Below are positions 15,822 through 25,361 of a DNA stretch of 35,424 nucleotides, in pieces. A program made the position numbers and the translations under genes. Under the pieces are notes generated by a model that was not told the DNA's origin, did no database searches, and worked only from the letters and a program-made list of their open reading frames with translations. Source of the DNA: an uncultured Verrucomicrobiota bacterium (GTDB lineage: Bacteria > Verrucomicrobiota > Verrucomicrobiia > Opitutales > Opitutaceae); assembly GCA_903856725.1 (NCBI GenBank), contig CAIOCT010000107.1, positions 1 through 35,424 on the forward strand. The letters run 5' to 3'. Every line of letters begins with the position of its first letter. Within the stretch, counting starts at the first letter, position 1.

Positions 15822-17735
15822 GTGAGCCGACTCATCGAAACTCATCATGCGCGCAATCCGCGTCTGTGGCTTTTTTATGCTGGCATCGGTGGGCTTATGC
15901 TCGTGCTCGTCAGCGGACTCATTTACCGCCAGCTCCTAAAAACTAATCTCTACAGCGGTAAAGAACGTCTTCAAAATTTACGTCGCGTGGTTGTCCCTGG
16001 TCCGCGTGGATATATCTATGATCGCGAGGGTAAAATCATCGTAGGTAATCGCCCGCGTTTCTCTGTAGTACTTAATTTGGCTGAGTTACGCGGTGAGTTT
16101 AGAGCTGAGTACCGGAAAATTAAAAATAATTATCTCTCACTCGCAATTACCGAGCGACCTGATGCTGATCAGTTAACACGGATTGCGCGTGCGAGTGTTG
16201 CGCAGCGCTATCTCGATACGATTAACTTTATTCTCGGGCGCCACGAGACAGTACGTTCCACCGATCTCACGCAACACATCAACCAGACGCTTCTTTTACC
16301 CTACGTACTGCTCAACGACCTGGCACCCGAAGAGTATGCTCGGTTAATTGAACGCCTGCCGGTTAGCTCTCCGCTCCAAGTCTATACGGCAAGCACCCGC
16401 GATTATCCCTTTGGGGCTGCCGCCGCCCACACCCTTGGGTATACAGGGAGCAACAACGATCCCGCCGTTGAGGATTTTGAAGGGGCCGACCTCCTCACGT
16501 TCAAGATGAAGGGTTCCGTCGGTCGCACGGGTCTAGAGAAAATTTTTGATGAGCAACTGCAGGGTGAAACCGGAGGCGCGATCTATCTCGTCGATCCGGC
16601 TGGTTACAAAGTTGAACTCCCGATCAGCAAGCGCCTACAGCAACGGCGCCCCGTGCAAGGCCATAACATCATCACCAGCCTAGATCTTGACCTGCAACTC
16701 GCAGCCGAGCGTGCCATGACAGATCGCACCGGGGCTGCCGTTGCCCTCGATATTCGTACCGGCGAAGTACTCGTACTAGCCTCCCTCCCGAGCTATGATC
16801 TCAACACCCGCGTACCCATTCTAACCGCCGAACAGGATGTGGAAAAATCTGGCGTCTGGCTCAATCGCGCAATCCAAGGTCAATACCCCCCTGGCTCCAC
16901 ATTCAAAATACTTACCGCAACCGCCGGCTTGCGCAGTGGCGCCATCGAGCGGGACAACTCGCGCATACTCTGTCCAGGATTTTACATGGTGGGTAATCGC
17001 CGCTTCCCCTGCGATGCCCGTAATGGCCACGGCGAACGCAGTCTCGTTGGGGCAATTCGAGATTCGTGTAATGTCTTTTTCTATAAATACGGTCTAGAAA
17101 CTGGCCCAGATCTCATCGCCGCTGAGGCTCATCGCTTTGGCTTTGACCACAAAACAGGCATCGAGCTCCCCTTTGAATATGCGACGCCTCATGTCGCTAG
17201 CCCAACCTGGAAACTCGCTACGCTTAAGGAACGCTGGATGCCCGGCGATACGGCGAATACCGCCATCGGCCAAGGTGATACTCTCGTCACGCCCTTGCAG
17301 GTCGCCTGTATGATTGCATCCTTCGCTCGTGGGGAGACCGAAACAAAACCGACCCTACTCCACGACCCACAGCGTCCAGCACAACACTCTCCAGCCATCG
17401 GCCTGGCTGCCGGAGATTATCAGGCGATCATTAATGGTATGGAGCAATGTGCGCAAATCGGCACGGGACGTCTCGCGCACGTCGACGGCCTACGCATTGC
17501 GAATAAAACGGGTACTGCGCAGAAAGGCCGAATCGATCTTGCTTGGATGGTGGCCTTCGCCCCGATCGATAACCCGCAGATCGCCATCGCAGTAGTGATG
17601 GAAGGCACCGAGCCGGATGTTGGCTACCACGGAGGCACCTATGCGGCCCCAGTGGTCAAAGCGATTCTCGAAGCTTGGAAAGAGAAAAGCGAACGAGCGC
17701 CAGCCCCACCTGCCGTCAACTTCAAGGTAAAGTAA
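15822..17735 (+). CDS. mrdA: Penicillin-binding protein 2 (elongasome transpeptidase)
   Basis: A 637-residue class B penicillin-binding protein crosslinking peptidoglycan during elongation. It has one N-terminal membrane anchor (~17-37), a dimerisation/pedestal region beginning R-G-Y-I-Y-D-R-E-G-K, and a transpeptidase domain. Catalytic motifs are S359-T-F-K362 (S-x-x-K), S415-C-N417 (S-x-N) and K562-T-G564. GTG start at 15822, directly after mreD, completing mreBCD-mrdA; rodA, the usual partner, is not adjacent. The stop codon ends at 17735, exactly abutting the stop of the opposing gene, so there is no room for a terminator between them. Confidence 0.95.
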   Translation: MSRLIETHHARNPRLWLFYAGIGGLMLVLVSGLIYRQLLKTNLYSGKERLQNLRRVVVPGPRGYIYDREGKIIVGNRPRFSVVLNLAELRGEFRAEYRKIKNNYLSLAITERPDADQLTRIARASVAQRYLDTINFILGRHETVRSTDLTQHINQTLLLPYVLLNDLAPEEYARLIERLPVSSPLQVYTASTRDYPFGAAAAHTLGYTGSNNDPAVEDFEGADLLTFKMKGSVGRTGLEKIFDEQLQGETGGAIYLVDPAGYKVELPISKRLQQRRPVQGHNIITSLDLDLQLAAERAMTDRTGAAVALDIRTGEVLVLASLPSYDLNTRVPILTAEQDVEKSGVWLNRAIQGQYPPGSTFKILTATAGLRSGAIERDNSRILCPGFYMVGNRRFPCDARNGHGERSLVGAIRDSCNVFFYKYGLETGPDLIAAEAHRFGFDHKTGIELPFEYATPHVASPTWKLATLKERWMPGDTANTAIGQGDTLVTPLQVACMIASFARGETETKPTLLHDPQRPAQHSPAIGLAAGDYQAIINGMEQCAQIGTGRLAHVDGLRIANKTGTAQKGRIDLAWMVAFAPIDNPQIAIAVVMEGTEPDVGYHGGTYAAPVVKAILEAWKEKSERAPAPPAVNFKVK

Positions 17736-19940
17736 TCAGCGAGCGCGGCCGCGCCTGCGCGCATTTCTAGCCCGTCGAAATACAACGTTCGCCACGGGCC
17801 AGGTTTCTCTCGGCCCATAGCGCAGCCTCCGCAAATCGGCGATAAGCTGATCATCAGGGTCCATGGTCAGCTGAGTAAGCCAGCGGCCCGCGGTTCGACG
17901 TACGGGATCATAATCCACTGATCTCCACCCAGAGGGCAAGTGTCCCCATCGGCGCAAACCGAGTAGCAGACCGAACAAGGCGGTGATGCCCACAATCCAA
18001 ACTGATAATTCGCGAACCCGCGCCAGGTCCCATGGTCGATTCCACCAAGCCCTCAGTCGTTGCGGATATTTCGCTAACTCACCGAGCCAAACTGAACCGA
18101 GATCAGTCGTGAAAGATTTAACCTGCTCAACCATGGCTACCTGAGCGCGTGTATCAAAATTTACGATCCGTCGATACCAGAGCACACGCACACTATCTAG
18201 CCGCGCGCGCCAACTGCGATCTGGCAAGGAGCGAAAATCTGCCGGCATCGCCGAAGACGAGACCCGTAACAGCCCAGGCGTAGGATCCATCCGCAACCAG
18301 GAGCCAGCGCCGTCATAAATTTCGGCCCAAGCGTGAGCATCTGAATTTCGAACCATATAATAGTTTTCTACACCATTCCAAATGCCTCCATGAAAACCAG
18401 CAACAACCCGTGCCGGATAATTTGCAGCCCGCGCGAGCAGAACAAAACTGGCTGCAAAATATTCGCAAAAGCCTGGCTCCCGAGAAGCCAGCCAACGCAC
18501 GATGGCATCTTGCCCATCACCGACGGGCAACTTCACCGACAATGCGTAGGCATGGTGCGCCTGCAACCAGGCGATCGTCCGCTGCGCATACTCAGCCGGG
18601 GACAAGACAGCGCCAGCCGTAATCTCCGTATTGATGCGTGTTAAAACAGCGGCATTCACTGACCCCAGAGGACCTCGCAAATTGGTGCTAACATCCGCCC
18701 GACTCTGCTCACGCTGCTTAATACTCAACGCTTCACTCGCGCGGAGGCGTTGCGAAAAACCGGGATCAGCAATCTTATCCGTCAACTCAACCTCGGCCAA
18801 TTGAAAGGCCGTCATGGTCATCGCTTCGGTTCGCAAAGCTACGAGGCGATAACTGCGGCTGGATTGCAACGGCATCGGTTCACGCAAACGCAACTGCCGA
18901 TAACGACCGGGGATCGGCAGAAAGCGACTAACCCCAGGCTCCAAGTAAAAAGTCCAGCTCCCCTCAGTCATTACTCGAGATGACTCAAATTTCTGGTCGG
19001 TAATTTGCTGAGTTACCACCTGACTGCGGATAAGCTCCTGCTTAAGTTCAGCAGAAACCTTAAAACCGTCGGCCGTATATTCATCCAAGGCCACGAGGCG
19101 CCAATAAGGCGCCACACCCACAACCGCTGGGTCCATCACATCCACCCGCAGCGCGACGCGATCATCTTGAATCAACGCCCCTACTTCGCCAAATTTTAGC
19201 ACCTCGGTAAAACCGGTGTGATTTTGCCTCGTGATATATTGGTCGAGAAAAAAGCTAGCTGTAATTTCAAAGCGCGGGATCACGATAAACAAGGCCGCTG
19301 AAAAAATAACCACGCAAAAAAAGAGCCCGCCCGCGAAGCCCAACCACCGCCAATCAATGATTTTTCGGAGCCGATAAAAATACTGAGGCCAAGAACCCAA
19401 CGCCCACGCCGGACAGCAACTCATCTCTGCGTAGGTCAATGCCTTTTGCGTATTTTCCGTGAGATCAATCAAGGCCACCACAAACAAAAGCCCCAACGCG
19501 CAACTCGTGAACAGCAAGAGCAAGAAAGCAAATTCGAGGGCCACCGTTAAGACGCCGGCAACGACGACTAAAAACAATCCCAAGACGATTAATTGAAGAT
19601 CCTCCCGCTTGCGGCGGTAGCCTACTGCGCGGTAGAGCACGAGTAAAATGCCCAACCGAATCAGGGGCGGCAAAGTATCTGGACTAAAATATAAATCGGC
19701 AATCAGTACGAGGATGATGACTGGCACCGCTCCACGCCAGATGAGTGCAGGCACCCGCGAGGGCAAGACCGGCCAGACCAAGGTGGCGATAATTAAGCCC
19801 GCCGCAATTCCCACTAGACCGCGGGCTTCAACTTCCAAAAAGATCACCGTCCCGAGCGAGATCAACGCCAGCAGGCCGCCGAGCAGCCATTTCCAGCGCC
19901 GCAAGTCATTCAGCTCAAGCGGTGGCAATGATTTGTCCAT
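17736..19940 (-). CDS. Membrane transglutaminase-like protein (TgpA type)
   Basis: A 734-residue protein of the TgpA family. The N-terminus (~17-245) holds six or more membrane helices, matching the DUF3488 region. A periplasmic transglutaminase-like domain (~440-560) follows, with the catalytic triad visible: Cys492 in G-F-C-E-Y-F-A, His536 in D-A-H-A-W-A-E and Asp552 in R-M-D-P-T-P-G. Another helix follows (~648-666), then a cytoplasmic tail resembling DUF4129. Its start overlaps the DUF58 gene by 26 bases, and both lie downstream of moxR, the classic MoxR-DUF58-transglutaminase set of unclear function (possibly envelope protein assembly or modification). It is convergent with mrdA, with no intervening bases. 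Confidence 0.9.
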   Translation of the reverse strand: MDKSLPPLELNDLRRWKWLLGGLLALISLGTVIFLEVEARGLVGIAAGLIIATLVWPVLPSRVPALIWRGAVPVIILVLIADLYFSPDTLPPLIRLGILLVLYRAVGYRRKREDLQLIVLGLFLVVVAGVLTVALEFAFLLLLFTSCALGLLFVVALIDLTENTQKALTYAEMSCCPAWALGSWPQYFYRLRKIIDWRWLGFAGGLFFCVVIFSAALFIVIPRFEITASFFLDQYITRQNHTGFTEVLKFGEVGALIQDDRVALRVDVMDPAVVGVAPYWRLVALDEYTADGFKVSAELKQELIRSQVVTQQITDQKFESSRVMTEGSWTFYLEPGVSRFLPIPGRYRQLRLREPMPLQSSRSYRLVALRTEAMTMTAFQLAEVELTDKIADPGFSQRLRASEALSIKQREQSRADVSTNLRGPLGSVNAAVLTRINTEITAGAVLSPAEYAQRTIAWLQAHHAYALSVKLPVGDGQDAIVRWLASREPGFCEYFAASFVLLARAANYPARVVAGFHGGIWNGVENYYMVRNSDAHAWAEIYDGAGSWLRMDPTPGLLRVSSSAMPADFRSLPDRSWRARLDSVRVLWYRRIVNFDTRAQVAMVEQVKSFTTDLGSVWLGELAKYPQRLRAWWNRPWDLARVRELSVWIVGITALFGLLLGLRRWGHLPSGWRSVDYDPVRRTAGRWLTQLTMDPDDQLIADLRRLRYGPRETWPVANVVFRRARNARRRGRAR

Positions 19941-21162
19941 TGAGCGAAGCGTTAACTCCCAGAGTTCCGGCCGGAACGAAGGTTATAATATTTTCAGGAA
20001 CACCAAGCAGCGCTTCAGTTGTAACTGAGTCCGCACTTAATTTGAGCAAGGCCAGCTGATCTAAAAACCTTTCCAGTTCATTTAATTGTCGAATTTCTTG
20101 ATAGGGGAAATTGGCCAGAGCCACACCGCGCAAATGACCCAAAGCAAATAAGTCTTCGGCCAAGGTGGCGGCGAAGCTGCAGAGCCGTTCGAACTGCTGA
20201 GGGTGCGACCATCGACTGGTAAATGGCTCTAGCTTTAAAACGTAACCTAACTGCTTTTCTGCTGAAAATTGGCGGAGCATAAGTTGCCCCAAACGCGCAC
20301 TCGCTTTCCAGTGAATCAAACGATGCGAATCACCCGGAGTATATTTCCGCAAAGCCAATAAATCATCTCCTGCCCCGGCGCGGACGGTGCGCCGACCGGC
20401 GCTGCCGACGCGCCCCCCCGCTACCCCGACCCACTCATAAGCGATCTGCGCTGGCCAAACCAAGACATGTTCCGAAGGAAAAGCTCCGAGACTTTTTTTT
20501 AAAAATCCGAAAGGATATAAAGAACCCACTGCGCTTACGGCTACCAGAGCCACGCCGCGCTGTTGAGGCTGGACGCCCCATTGAAAAATAGCGTTCCCAC
20601 CACCCGACAGTCGGTCGCGCTGAAAGAGCCGACCGCGCGTGATCCGTTGTCCGCTCGCCGCGAGCAACGCCCGAACCGAGGTTACTGGTTTTGCTTCATC
20701 AGCGGATGATGCACCGAACGGATGCGTCACAAAATCGAACCAGAGACCATAAGTTGACAACCAGGGCTTTCGATTTTGCACATCAAGTGTGACCAGCGTG
20801 TCGTGACCCACTCGCCAAGAGCCGAGTCGGCGAAATCGCCAACAAATTCCCCTGAAATTAAACCACGAAAGCAACCCACTGAGCAAAAGACAGGCCAAGA
20901 GCAGCGCTAGTGTAAGAAACAGAATATTGCTACCGGTGTTATAAGCGGCAGTCCCGATCCCCATGGCGAGCGCGATGAGGAAAACCCCGAGAACGGTTGG
21001 GGCAATCTGGTGTCGTTTTAAGGGAAAGACGAGGGCCCAAAGCAGCTGCGACGCGCGGGTCGCGCGACGCGACCGAGGTGCGCCCGGACCTTGCCACTCT
21101 GCGCCAACGATCGATTTAAATTCTCCACGCATGCGCGGCGACTTGCTCAAGGTGGCGGTCAC
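19915..21162 (-). CDS. DUF58 domain protein
   Basis: A 415-residue protein with two hydrophobic segments near the N-terminus (~54-74 and ~77-98) and a long cytoplasmic part. The DUF58 signature L-R-K-Y-T-P-G-D-S-H-R-L-I-H-W-K-A-S-A-R is at about 288-307, followed by G-Q-L-M-L-R-Q-F-S. The start at 21162 is a GTG; an ATG ten codons in (21132) is an equally likely start. DUF58 proteins often have a von Willebrand A-like fold and work with MoxR ATPases; the function is not known. The reading frame runs 26 bases into the transglutaminase gene, so the two are coupled. Confidence 0.85.
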   Translation of the reverse strand: MTATLSKSPRMRGEFKSIVGAEWQGPGAPRSRRATRASQLLWALVFPLKRHQIAPTVLGVFLIALAMGIGTAAYNTGSNILFLTLALLLACLLLSGLLSWFNFRGICWRFRRLGSWRVGHDTLVTLDVQNRKPWLSTYGLWFDFVTHPFGASSADEAKPVTSVRALLAASGQRITRGRLFQRDRLSGGGNAIFQWGVQPQQRGVALVAVSAVGSLYPFGFLKKSLGAFPSEHVLVWPAQIAYEWVGVAGGRVGSAGRRTVRAGAGDDLLALRKYTPGDSHRLIHWKASARLGQLMLRQFSAEKQLGYVLKLEPFTSRWSHPQQFERLCSFAATLAEDLFALGHLRGVALANFPYQEIRQLNELERFLDQLALLKLSADSVTTEALLGVPENIITFVPAGTLGVNASLNGQIIATA

Positions 21163-21183
21163 AGCTATTGTCGTGATCCACCC

Positions 21184-22155
21184 TCAGGTTGGCGCCGGCA
21201 AGGACACAATGATGCGATGTAAAGCCGCGAGCATGGTTCGGCTCTCTTCGCGGGCATCAGATGTCGACCGCGCCAAAGACAAACGATGAGCTAAAACGGG
21301 GCCGGCTAAAAATTGAATATCTTCCGGCAGCACAAAATCACGCCCGTGCAGGAGCGCCCGTGCCTGCGCCGCTACCCGAAGCGCGAGTCCGCCGCGCACG
21401 CTCACTCCAGCCTTAAACTCCACCTCGGTACGGGTGGCCGTGATCAACCGTAGAAGATAATCGAGTAAACTATCCTCAATAAAAACCTTTCCGACCAGCG
21501 CCTGCATTTGGAGAACCTCAGCGCGAGTGACCACGGGATTCACCGCGATCGCATCATACCCAAGACGTGCCGAGCGAAGAATGGTCAACTCGTCATTAGG
21601 CTGGGGATAACCCATTGGCAGTCGCATTAAAAAACGATCCATCTGACTTTCCGGCAGAGGGAAAGTCCCTTCATAATCCACAGGGTTTTGTGTGGCGACC
21701 ACCATGAAGGGCTGACCGACTGAATGGGCTTCGCCATCAACCGTAACCTTACTGCGATCCATGACTTCGAGCAGCGCTGATTGAGTTTTAGGCGTGGCGC
21801 GATTAATTTCATCGGCCAGCACAATATTGGCGAAAACGGGACCTGGCTTAAAGATAAACTCCTTCACCGTATCATCATAAATTGAGACGCCGATAACATC
21901 GGTGGGCAAGAGATCGCTCGTAAATTGAATACGCGAAAAAGTGCAGTCCAAGGAGCGAGCGAGCGCATAAGCGAGCGTGGTTTTGCCTACCCCAGGCAAG
22001 TCCTCGATAAGCAAATGGCCGCTTGCCAGCATACAAATCAAAGCCTGCTCAATCACCTCATCTTTCCCCTTAATAGTCAGCCGCATGTTGGCTCTAAGCC
22101 GTTCGACGGTATCACGCGTCCAAGCCACTTCCGCGGCGGTTGCAAGGTTGCTCAT
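21184..22155 (-). CDS. moxR: MoxR-family AAA+ ATPase
   Basis: A 323-residue ATPase of the MoxR (AAA_3) group. Walker A is P54-G-V-G-K58-T-T and Walker B is V-L-A-D115-E116. Sensor 1 is in V-V-A-T-Q-N-P, followed by the family block [10 protein letters not shown]. The C-terminal lid (from ~240) ends in helices typical of AAA_lid_2. MoxR ATPases act as chaperones that load or remodel partner proteins; here the obvious clients are the DUF58 and transglutaminase-like proteins encoded just downstream. ATG at 22155. It is divergent from the acetyl esterase gene across 138 bases in which I could not fix promoters. Confidence 0.94.
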   Translation of the reverse strand: MSNLATAAEVAWTRDTVERLRANMRLTIKGKDEVIEQALICMLASGHLLIEDLPGVGKTTLAYALARSLDCTFSRIQFTSDLLPTDVIGVSIYDDTVKEFIFKPGPVFANIVLADEINRATPKTQSALLEVMDRSKVTVDGEAHSVGQPFMVVATQNPVDYEGTFPLPESQMDRFLMRLPMGYPQPNDELTILRSARLGYDAIAVNPVVTRAEVLQMQALVGKVFIEDSLLDYLLRLITATRTEVEFKAGVSVRGGLALRVAAQARALLHGRDFVLPEDIQFLAGPVLAHRLSLARSTSDAREESRTMLAALHRIIVSLPAPT

Positions 22156-22293
22156 ATTTTTATGAGTATGAGTACGTGTGATTGAAGCAAACGGATTCCC
22201 GTCTGCGGTTATTTAACTCACTCAATGAGCGCACCCATCTCCGAATATCCTCTTTCTTGCGCAGTTTCTAAAACTCTATCTTACTGATAAATC

Positions 22294-23259
22294 ATGCCTA
22301 TCTTCGATCAGCCCCTCCCCCAATTGCTAAAGTATCAAGGCACCAACCCGCGTCCGGCTGATTTCGATGCTTACTGGGACCAAGCCCTTCGCGACTTGGC
22401 GGCGCATGACCCCCAAGTCGAACTGCGCCCCAGTCTCACGCTCCAGTCGCCAACTGCCCAATGCTTTGATCTTTGGTTCACGGGCATTGGTGGAGCCCGA
22501 GTCTATGCTAAATATCTAAGACCGCTCAGCATCATCGGTCGTCGCCCTGCCGTGCTGCAGTTTCACGGTTATTCCGGCCACAGCGGTGACTGGATGGATA
22601 AACTTGCTTATGTCAGTGCCGGCTTCTGCGTCGCAGCTCTCGATTGCCGTGGCCAAGGCGGTCGCTCCGAGGATCTTGGAGGAGTACGCGGAAACACGTT
22701 GCGTGGTCATATTATCCGTGGACTCGATGAAGCCGACCCACGCAAATTATATTATCATCAAGTATTCCTCGATACCGCCTTGCTGGCGCGCATCGTCATG
22801 AATTTCCCCGAAGTTGATCCCGCCCGCGTTGGCGCTTACGGACCATCGCAGGGGGGCGCCCTCACCTTAGCCTGCGCCGCCCTCGAACCACGCATTAAGT
22901 TGGCAGCTCCTATCTTTCCCTTTCTTTGCGACTACCAGCGCATCTGGGAGATGGATTTAGCTAAAGACGCTTACGAAGAACTCCGCCTCTATTTCCGCTC
23001 CTTTGATCCGCGCCACGAACGCGCGGCGGCGACTTTCACGAAATTGGGCTATATTGACTGCCAATATCTCGCCCCGCGCATCCGCGCCGAGGTGCTCATG
23101 TTCACCGGCCTCATGGATATGATCTGCCCGCCTTCGACCCAATTTGCCGCTTATAATAAAATTACTAGCGCCAAGGATGTCGTGATTTACCCCGACTATG
23201 GTCACGAGGGTTTGCCCGGACACGCCGATCGAATTTTTAATTTTTTCCAAGGGCTCTAA
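22294..23259 (+). CDS. CE7-family acetyl esterase (acetylxylan esterase/cephalosporin-C deacetylase)
   Basis: A 321-residue alpha/beta hydrolase of carbohydrate esterase family 7. The N-terminus F-D-A-Y-W-D-Q-A-L is typical of the family. The triad is visible: Ser185 in G-P-S-Q-G-G, Asp275 in G-L-M-D-M-I-C-P-P and His304 in Y-G-H-E-G-L. R-G-Q-G-G is the conserved R-G-Q motif. It removes acetyl groups from short xylo-oligosaccharides or related compounds. No signal peptide is present, so it is cytoplasmic and would act on imported oligosaccharides. It stands alone rather than in a polysaccharide-utilisation cluster. Convergent with the pterin dehydratase gene. Confidence 0.93.
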   Translation: MPIFDQPLPQLLKYQGTNPRPADFDAYWDQALRDLAAHDPQVELRPSLTLQSPTAQCFDLWFTGIGGARVYAKYLRPLSIIGRRPAVLQFHGYSGHSGDWMDKLAYVSAGFCVAALDCRGQGGRSEDLGGVRGNTLRGHIIRGLDEADPRKLYYHQVFLDTALLARIVMNFPEVDPARVGAYGPSQGGALTLACAALEPRIKLAAPIFPFLCDYQRIWEMDLAKDAYEELRLYFRSFDPRHERAAATFTKLGYIDCQYLAPRIRAEVLMFTGLMDMICPPSTQFAAYNKITSAKDVVIYPDYGHEGLPGHADRIFNFFQGL

Positions 23260-23265
23260 CGCTGA

Positions 23266-23298
23266 GCGCAGGGCAAGGCGTTCGCTGGGCCGCTGCGC
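23266..23298. terminator. Hairpin between convergent genes
   Basis: The 39-base gap holds GCGCAG (23266-23271) and CTGCGC (23293-23298), extendable inward by GGC/GCC with one bulged base, giving a GC-rich stem of about nine pairs. No T-run follows on either strand, so terminator function is only likely from its position between two gene ends. Confidence 0.35.
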
Positions 23299-23592
23299 CT
23301 ACCCGACCCACGAGAGGGCCTGAATTTTCTGCGCAAGTGCACAATCTTTGAGGGTGACCTTGCCCCCCGCATCATGCGTGCTCAAACGGAGCGCAACGCG
23401 ACCATACTGATTGGTCCACTCAGGGTGGTGATTCATGGCCTCAGCCTCATAGCTGACGCGCAAGATAAACGACATCGCCTCGCGAAATGTACGAAACTCG
23501 AAGGTCTTCGCGAGCGCGTCAGCTTCCATACTCCAGCCAGGCAGATCCGTCAAGGCAGCCTGACATTCAGCGGGGGTGAGCGGGATAGCCAT
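23299..23592 (-). CDS. Pterin-4a-carbinolamine dehydratase
   Basis: A 97-residue cytoplasmic enzyme that dehydrates 4a-hydroxytetrahydropterin, regenerating the cofactor of aromatic amino acid hydroxylases. The signature is clear: A-E-A-M-N-H-H-P-E-W, then V-x-L-R-L-S-T-H-D-A-G-G-K-V-T-L-K-D-C-A-L-A. The paired histidines and the later His in S-T-H-D are the catalytic residues of the family. Length is normal. No phenylalanine hydroxylase gene is in the window, so its partner lies elsewhere, or it serves another pterin. It is divergent from uppS across 68 bases. Confidence 0.94.
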   Translation of the reverse strand: MAIPLTPAECQAALTDLPGWSMEADALAKTFEFRTFREAMSFILRVSYEAEAMNHHPEWTNQYGRVALRLSTHDAGGKVTLKDCALAQKIQALSWVG

Positions 23593-23660
23593 ACCCTAAG
23601 ATTATCTCGAATCGCCCCTTGTCAAACCGATGGCCGCTGAGCTAAATCTGCTTCCTGCGC

Positions 23661-24404
23661 ATGCCTTCGCCCGCTCCCGAAAAAATCCCCCAGCACGTCG
23701 CCATTATCATGGACGGCAATGGTCGCTGGGCCCAAGCCCGCGGCCTGCCGCGACTCGAAGGCCACCGCCGTGGGGTGGAAACCGTTCGCACCATTGTCGA
23801 CGCCGCCCGTGAACTCGGGATTCGGTATCTAACGCTGTACGCATTCTCGGTTGAAAACTGGAAACGCCCAGCCGACGAGGTTTCTGGCTTGATGGGGCTG
23901 CTCGATTATTTCCTGAAGCGTGAGCTGGATAATTTGATTAAAAATCGTGTCCGTCTGCTCACGATTGGCCGCACTGATGCCCTGCCCGCCAATGTTCAAC
24001 GTGAACTGAAGCGAGTCATTGATGCGACCAAAGATTTCACCGAATGGCATCTGGTGCTCGCGCTGAACTACGGCGCCCGCACCGAGCTAGCTGATGCGGC
24101 CCAGCATTACGCCGCTGCCGTACTCGGGGGTACCGAAAAATTGGCCGAGTGCTCTTGGGAGAATTTTAGCCGTTACCTCTACACCAGCGCAATTCCTGAC
24201 CCCGACCTGCTGATTCGGACTTCCGGTGAGCAGCGCGTCAGTAATTTCATGCTCATGCAATGCGCGTATGCTGAACTCGTTTTCACCCCAGTTTTATGGC
24301 CCGACTTCCAGAAAGCCGATCTGCAGTCAGCCATTACTGAATACGCCCAACGCGAACGCCGTTATGGTTTAACCAGCGAGCAAATTAAGACTGGCCCCCG
24401 TTAA
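23661..24404 (+). CDS. uppS: Isoprenyl transferase (undecaprenyl diphosphate synthase)
   Basis: A 247-residue cis-prenyltransferase that extends farnesyl diphosphate with isopentenyl diphosphate to the C55 lipid carrier for cell-wall and polysaccharide synthesis. Motifs: I-M-D-G-N-G-R-W-A at about 14-22 with catalytic Asp16, G-H-R-R-G, L-Y-A-F-S-V-E-N-W, and R-T-S-G-E-Q-R-V-S-N-F near the end. A preceding run P-Q-H-V-A-I-I also fits. The first gene of the uppS-cdsA-dxr-rseP-ispG run; Dxr and IspG make its substrates. ATG at 23661 without Shine-Dalgarno; an overlapping frame from 23630 is a shadow. Confidence 0.97.
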   Translation: MPSPAPEKIPQHVAIIMDGNGRWAQARGLPRLEGHRRGVETVRTIVDAARELGIRYLTLYAFSVENWKRPADEVSGLMGLLDYFLKRELDNLIKNRVRLLTIGRTDALPANVQRELKRVIDATKDFTEWHLVLALNYGARTELADAAQHYAAAVLGGTEKLAECSWENFSRYLYTSAIPDPDLLIRTSGEQRVSNFMLMQCAYAELVFTPVLWPDFQKADLQSAITEYAQRERRYGLTSEQIKTGPR

Positions 24405-24426
24405 CTCAGCCCAACCTACTTATTCC

Positions 24427-25269
24427 GTGCTATCCCGCATTATCAGCACCCTCGCTCTCTGGAGCATTGTCCTTAGCAGCCTCTGGTATTTCGGCGCCCA
24501 TGCGGCCGTAGTCCTGCTAACACTGCTCTCGGCCCTCACCCTCCATGAATTTTATGGACTCACAGAAAAAATGGGCGCCCGCCCTTTCCGCTGGATGGGC
24601 ATCTTGGTTAGTGGATTAATTACCGCCGGACCCTACTACCTCACTTTTTTTCTACAGGAAAATTACGAGACAGCGAACCTCGCCTCAGGACTATTGGTCT
24701 TGGCCTTACTCGTTGCTTGCGTCCGGGTGCTGCGCGAGCGCGACGCCGACGTTCGCGTAGAAACGATCGCCGCTACCATCGGTGGCCTGCTCTATATTCC
24801 GTTCATGTTGCAATTTCTGACTGGTATTCTGATGCGCGATAGCGACAGCAGCGCCAATCTAACCCTCTGCCTCTGGGTAATCGCCGTCGCAAAATTTTGC
24901 GATGTTGGCGCCCTGCTAACAGGACTCGCGATCGGCCGGCATAAACTGGCACCCAATATTAGTCCTAAAAAAACCTGGGAAGGCGCTTTCGGCGGAGTGC
25001 TAATTGCCGCAGGCATTGGCGCAGCTATCGCTTTTTTTGCCGCTGACTTACTTCCGGAGAGCTTCACTCCCACTCTCGCAGCAATCTTGGCCGTACCTCT
25101 CGCCATCGTTGCAATTATTTCTGATCTGATCGAATCCGTGATTAAACGTCGCGCCGATGCCAAAGATACCGGCGAACTTATCCCTGGAATTGGTGGCGCC
25201 TTTGACCTGACCGATAGCCTGATTCTGACAGCTCCCGTCGCCTATTTCATTTTGTTGTTTGTAGAATAA
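24427..25269 (+). CDS. cdsA: Phosphatidate cytidylyltransferase
   Basis: A 280-residue, multi-helix inner-membrane enzyme making CDP-diacylglycerol from phosphatidate and CTP, the entry to phospholipid synthesis. Two diagnostic regions are present: S-P-K-K-T-W-E-G-A-F-G-G (~179-190) and the C-terminal signature S237-V-I-K-R-R-A-D-A-K246-D247-T-G. The signature then reads P-G-I-G-G-A-F-D260-L-T-D263, where the usual pattern has His at 255 and Arg at 261. Metal-binding Asp residues are kept. Start GTG at 24427, 22 bases after uppS. Position in the usual uppS-cdsA-dxr order backs the call. Confidence 0.93.
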   Translation: MLSRIISTLALWSIVLSSLWYFGAHAAVVLLTLLSALTLHEFYGLTEKMGARPFRWMGILVSGLITAGPYYLTFFLQENYETANLASGLLVLALLVACVRVLRERDADVRVETIAATIGGLLYIPFMLQFLTGILMRDSDSSANLTLCLWVIAVAKFCDVGALLTGLAIGRHKLAPNISPKKTWEGAFGGVLIAAGIGAAIAFFAADLLPESFTPTLAAILAVPLAIVAIISDLIESVIKRRADAKDTGELIPGIGGAFDLTDSLILTAPVAYFILLFVE

Positions 25270-25361
25270 TGAATCGCCGACGCATTACGGCCCTAGCTAG
25301 TCGACGCTGCGCACGCGAGATCGATCTAGTAAGCCGCGGGGCTTAAAACTCTTCGTTCGCT

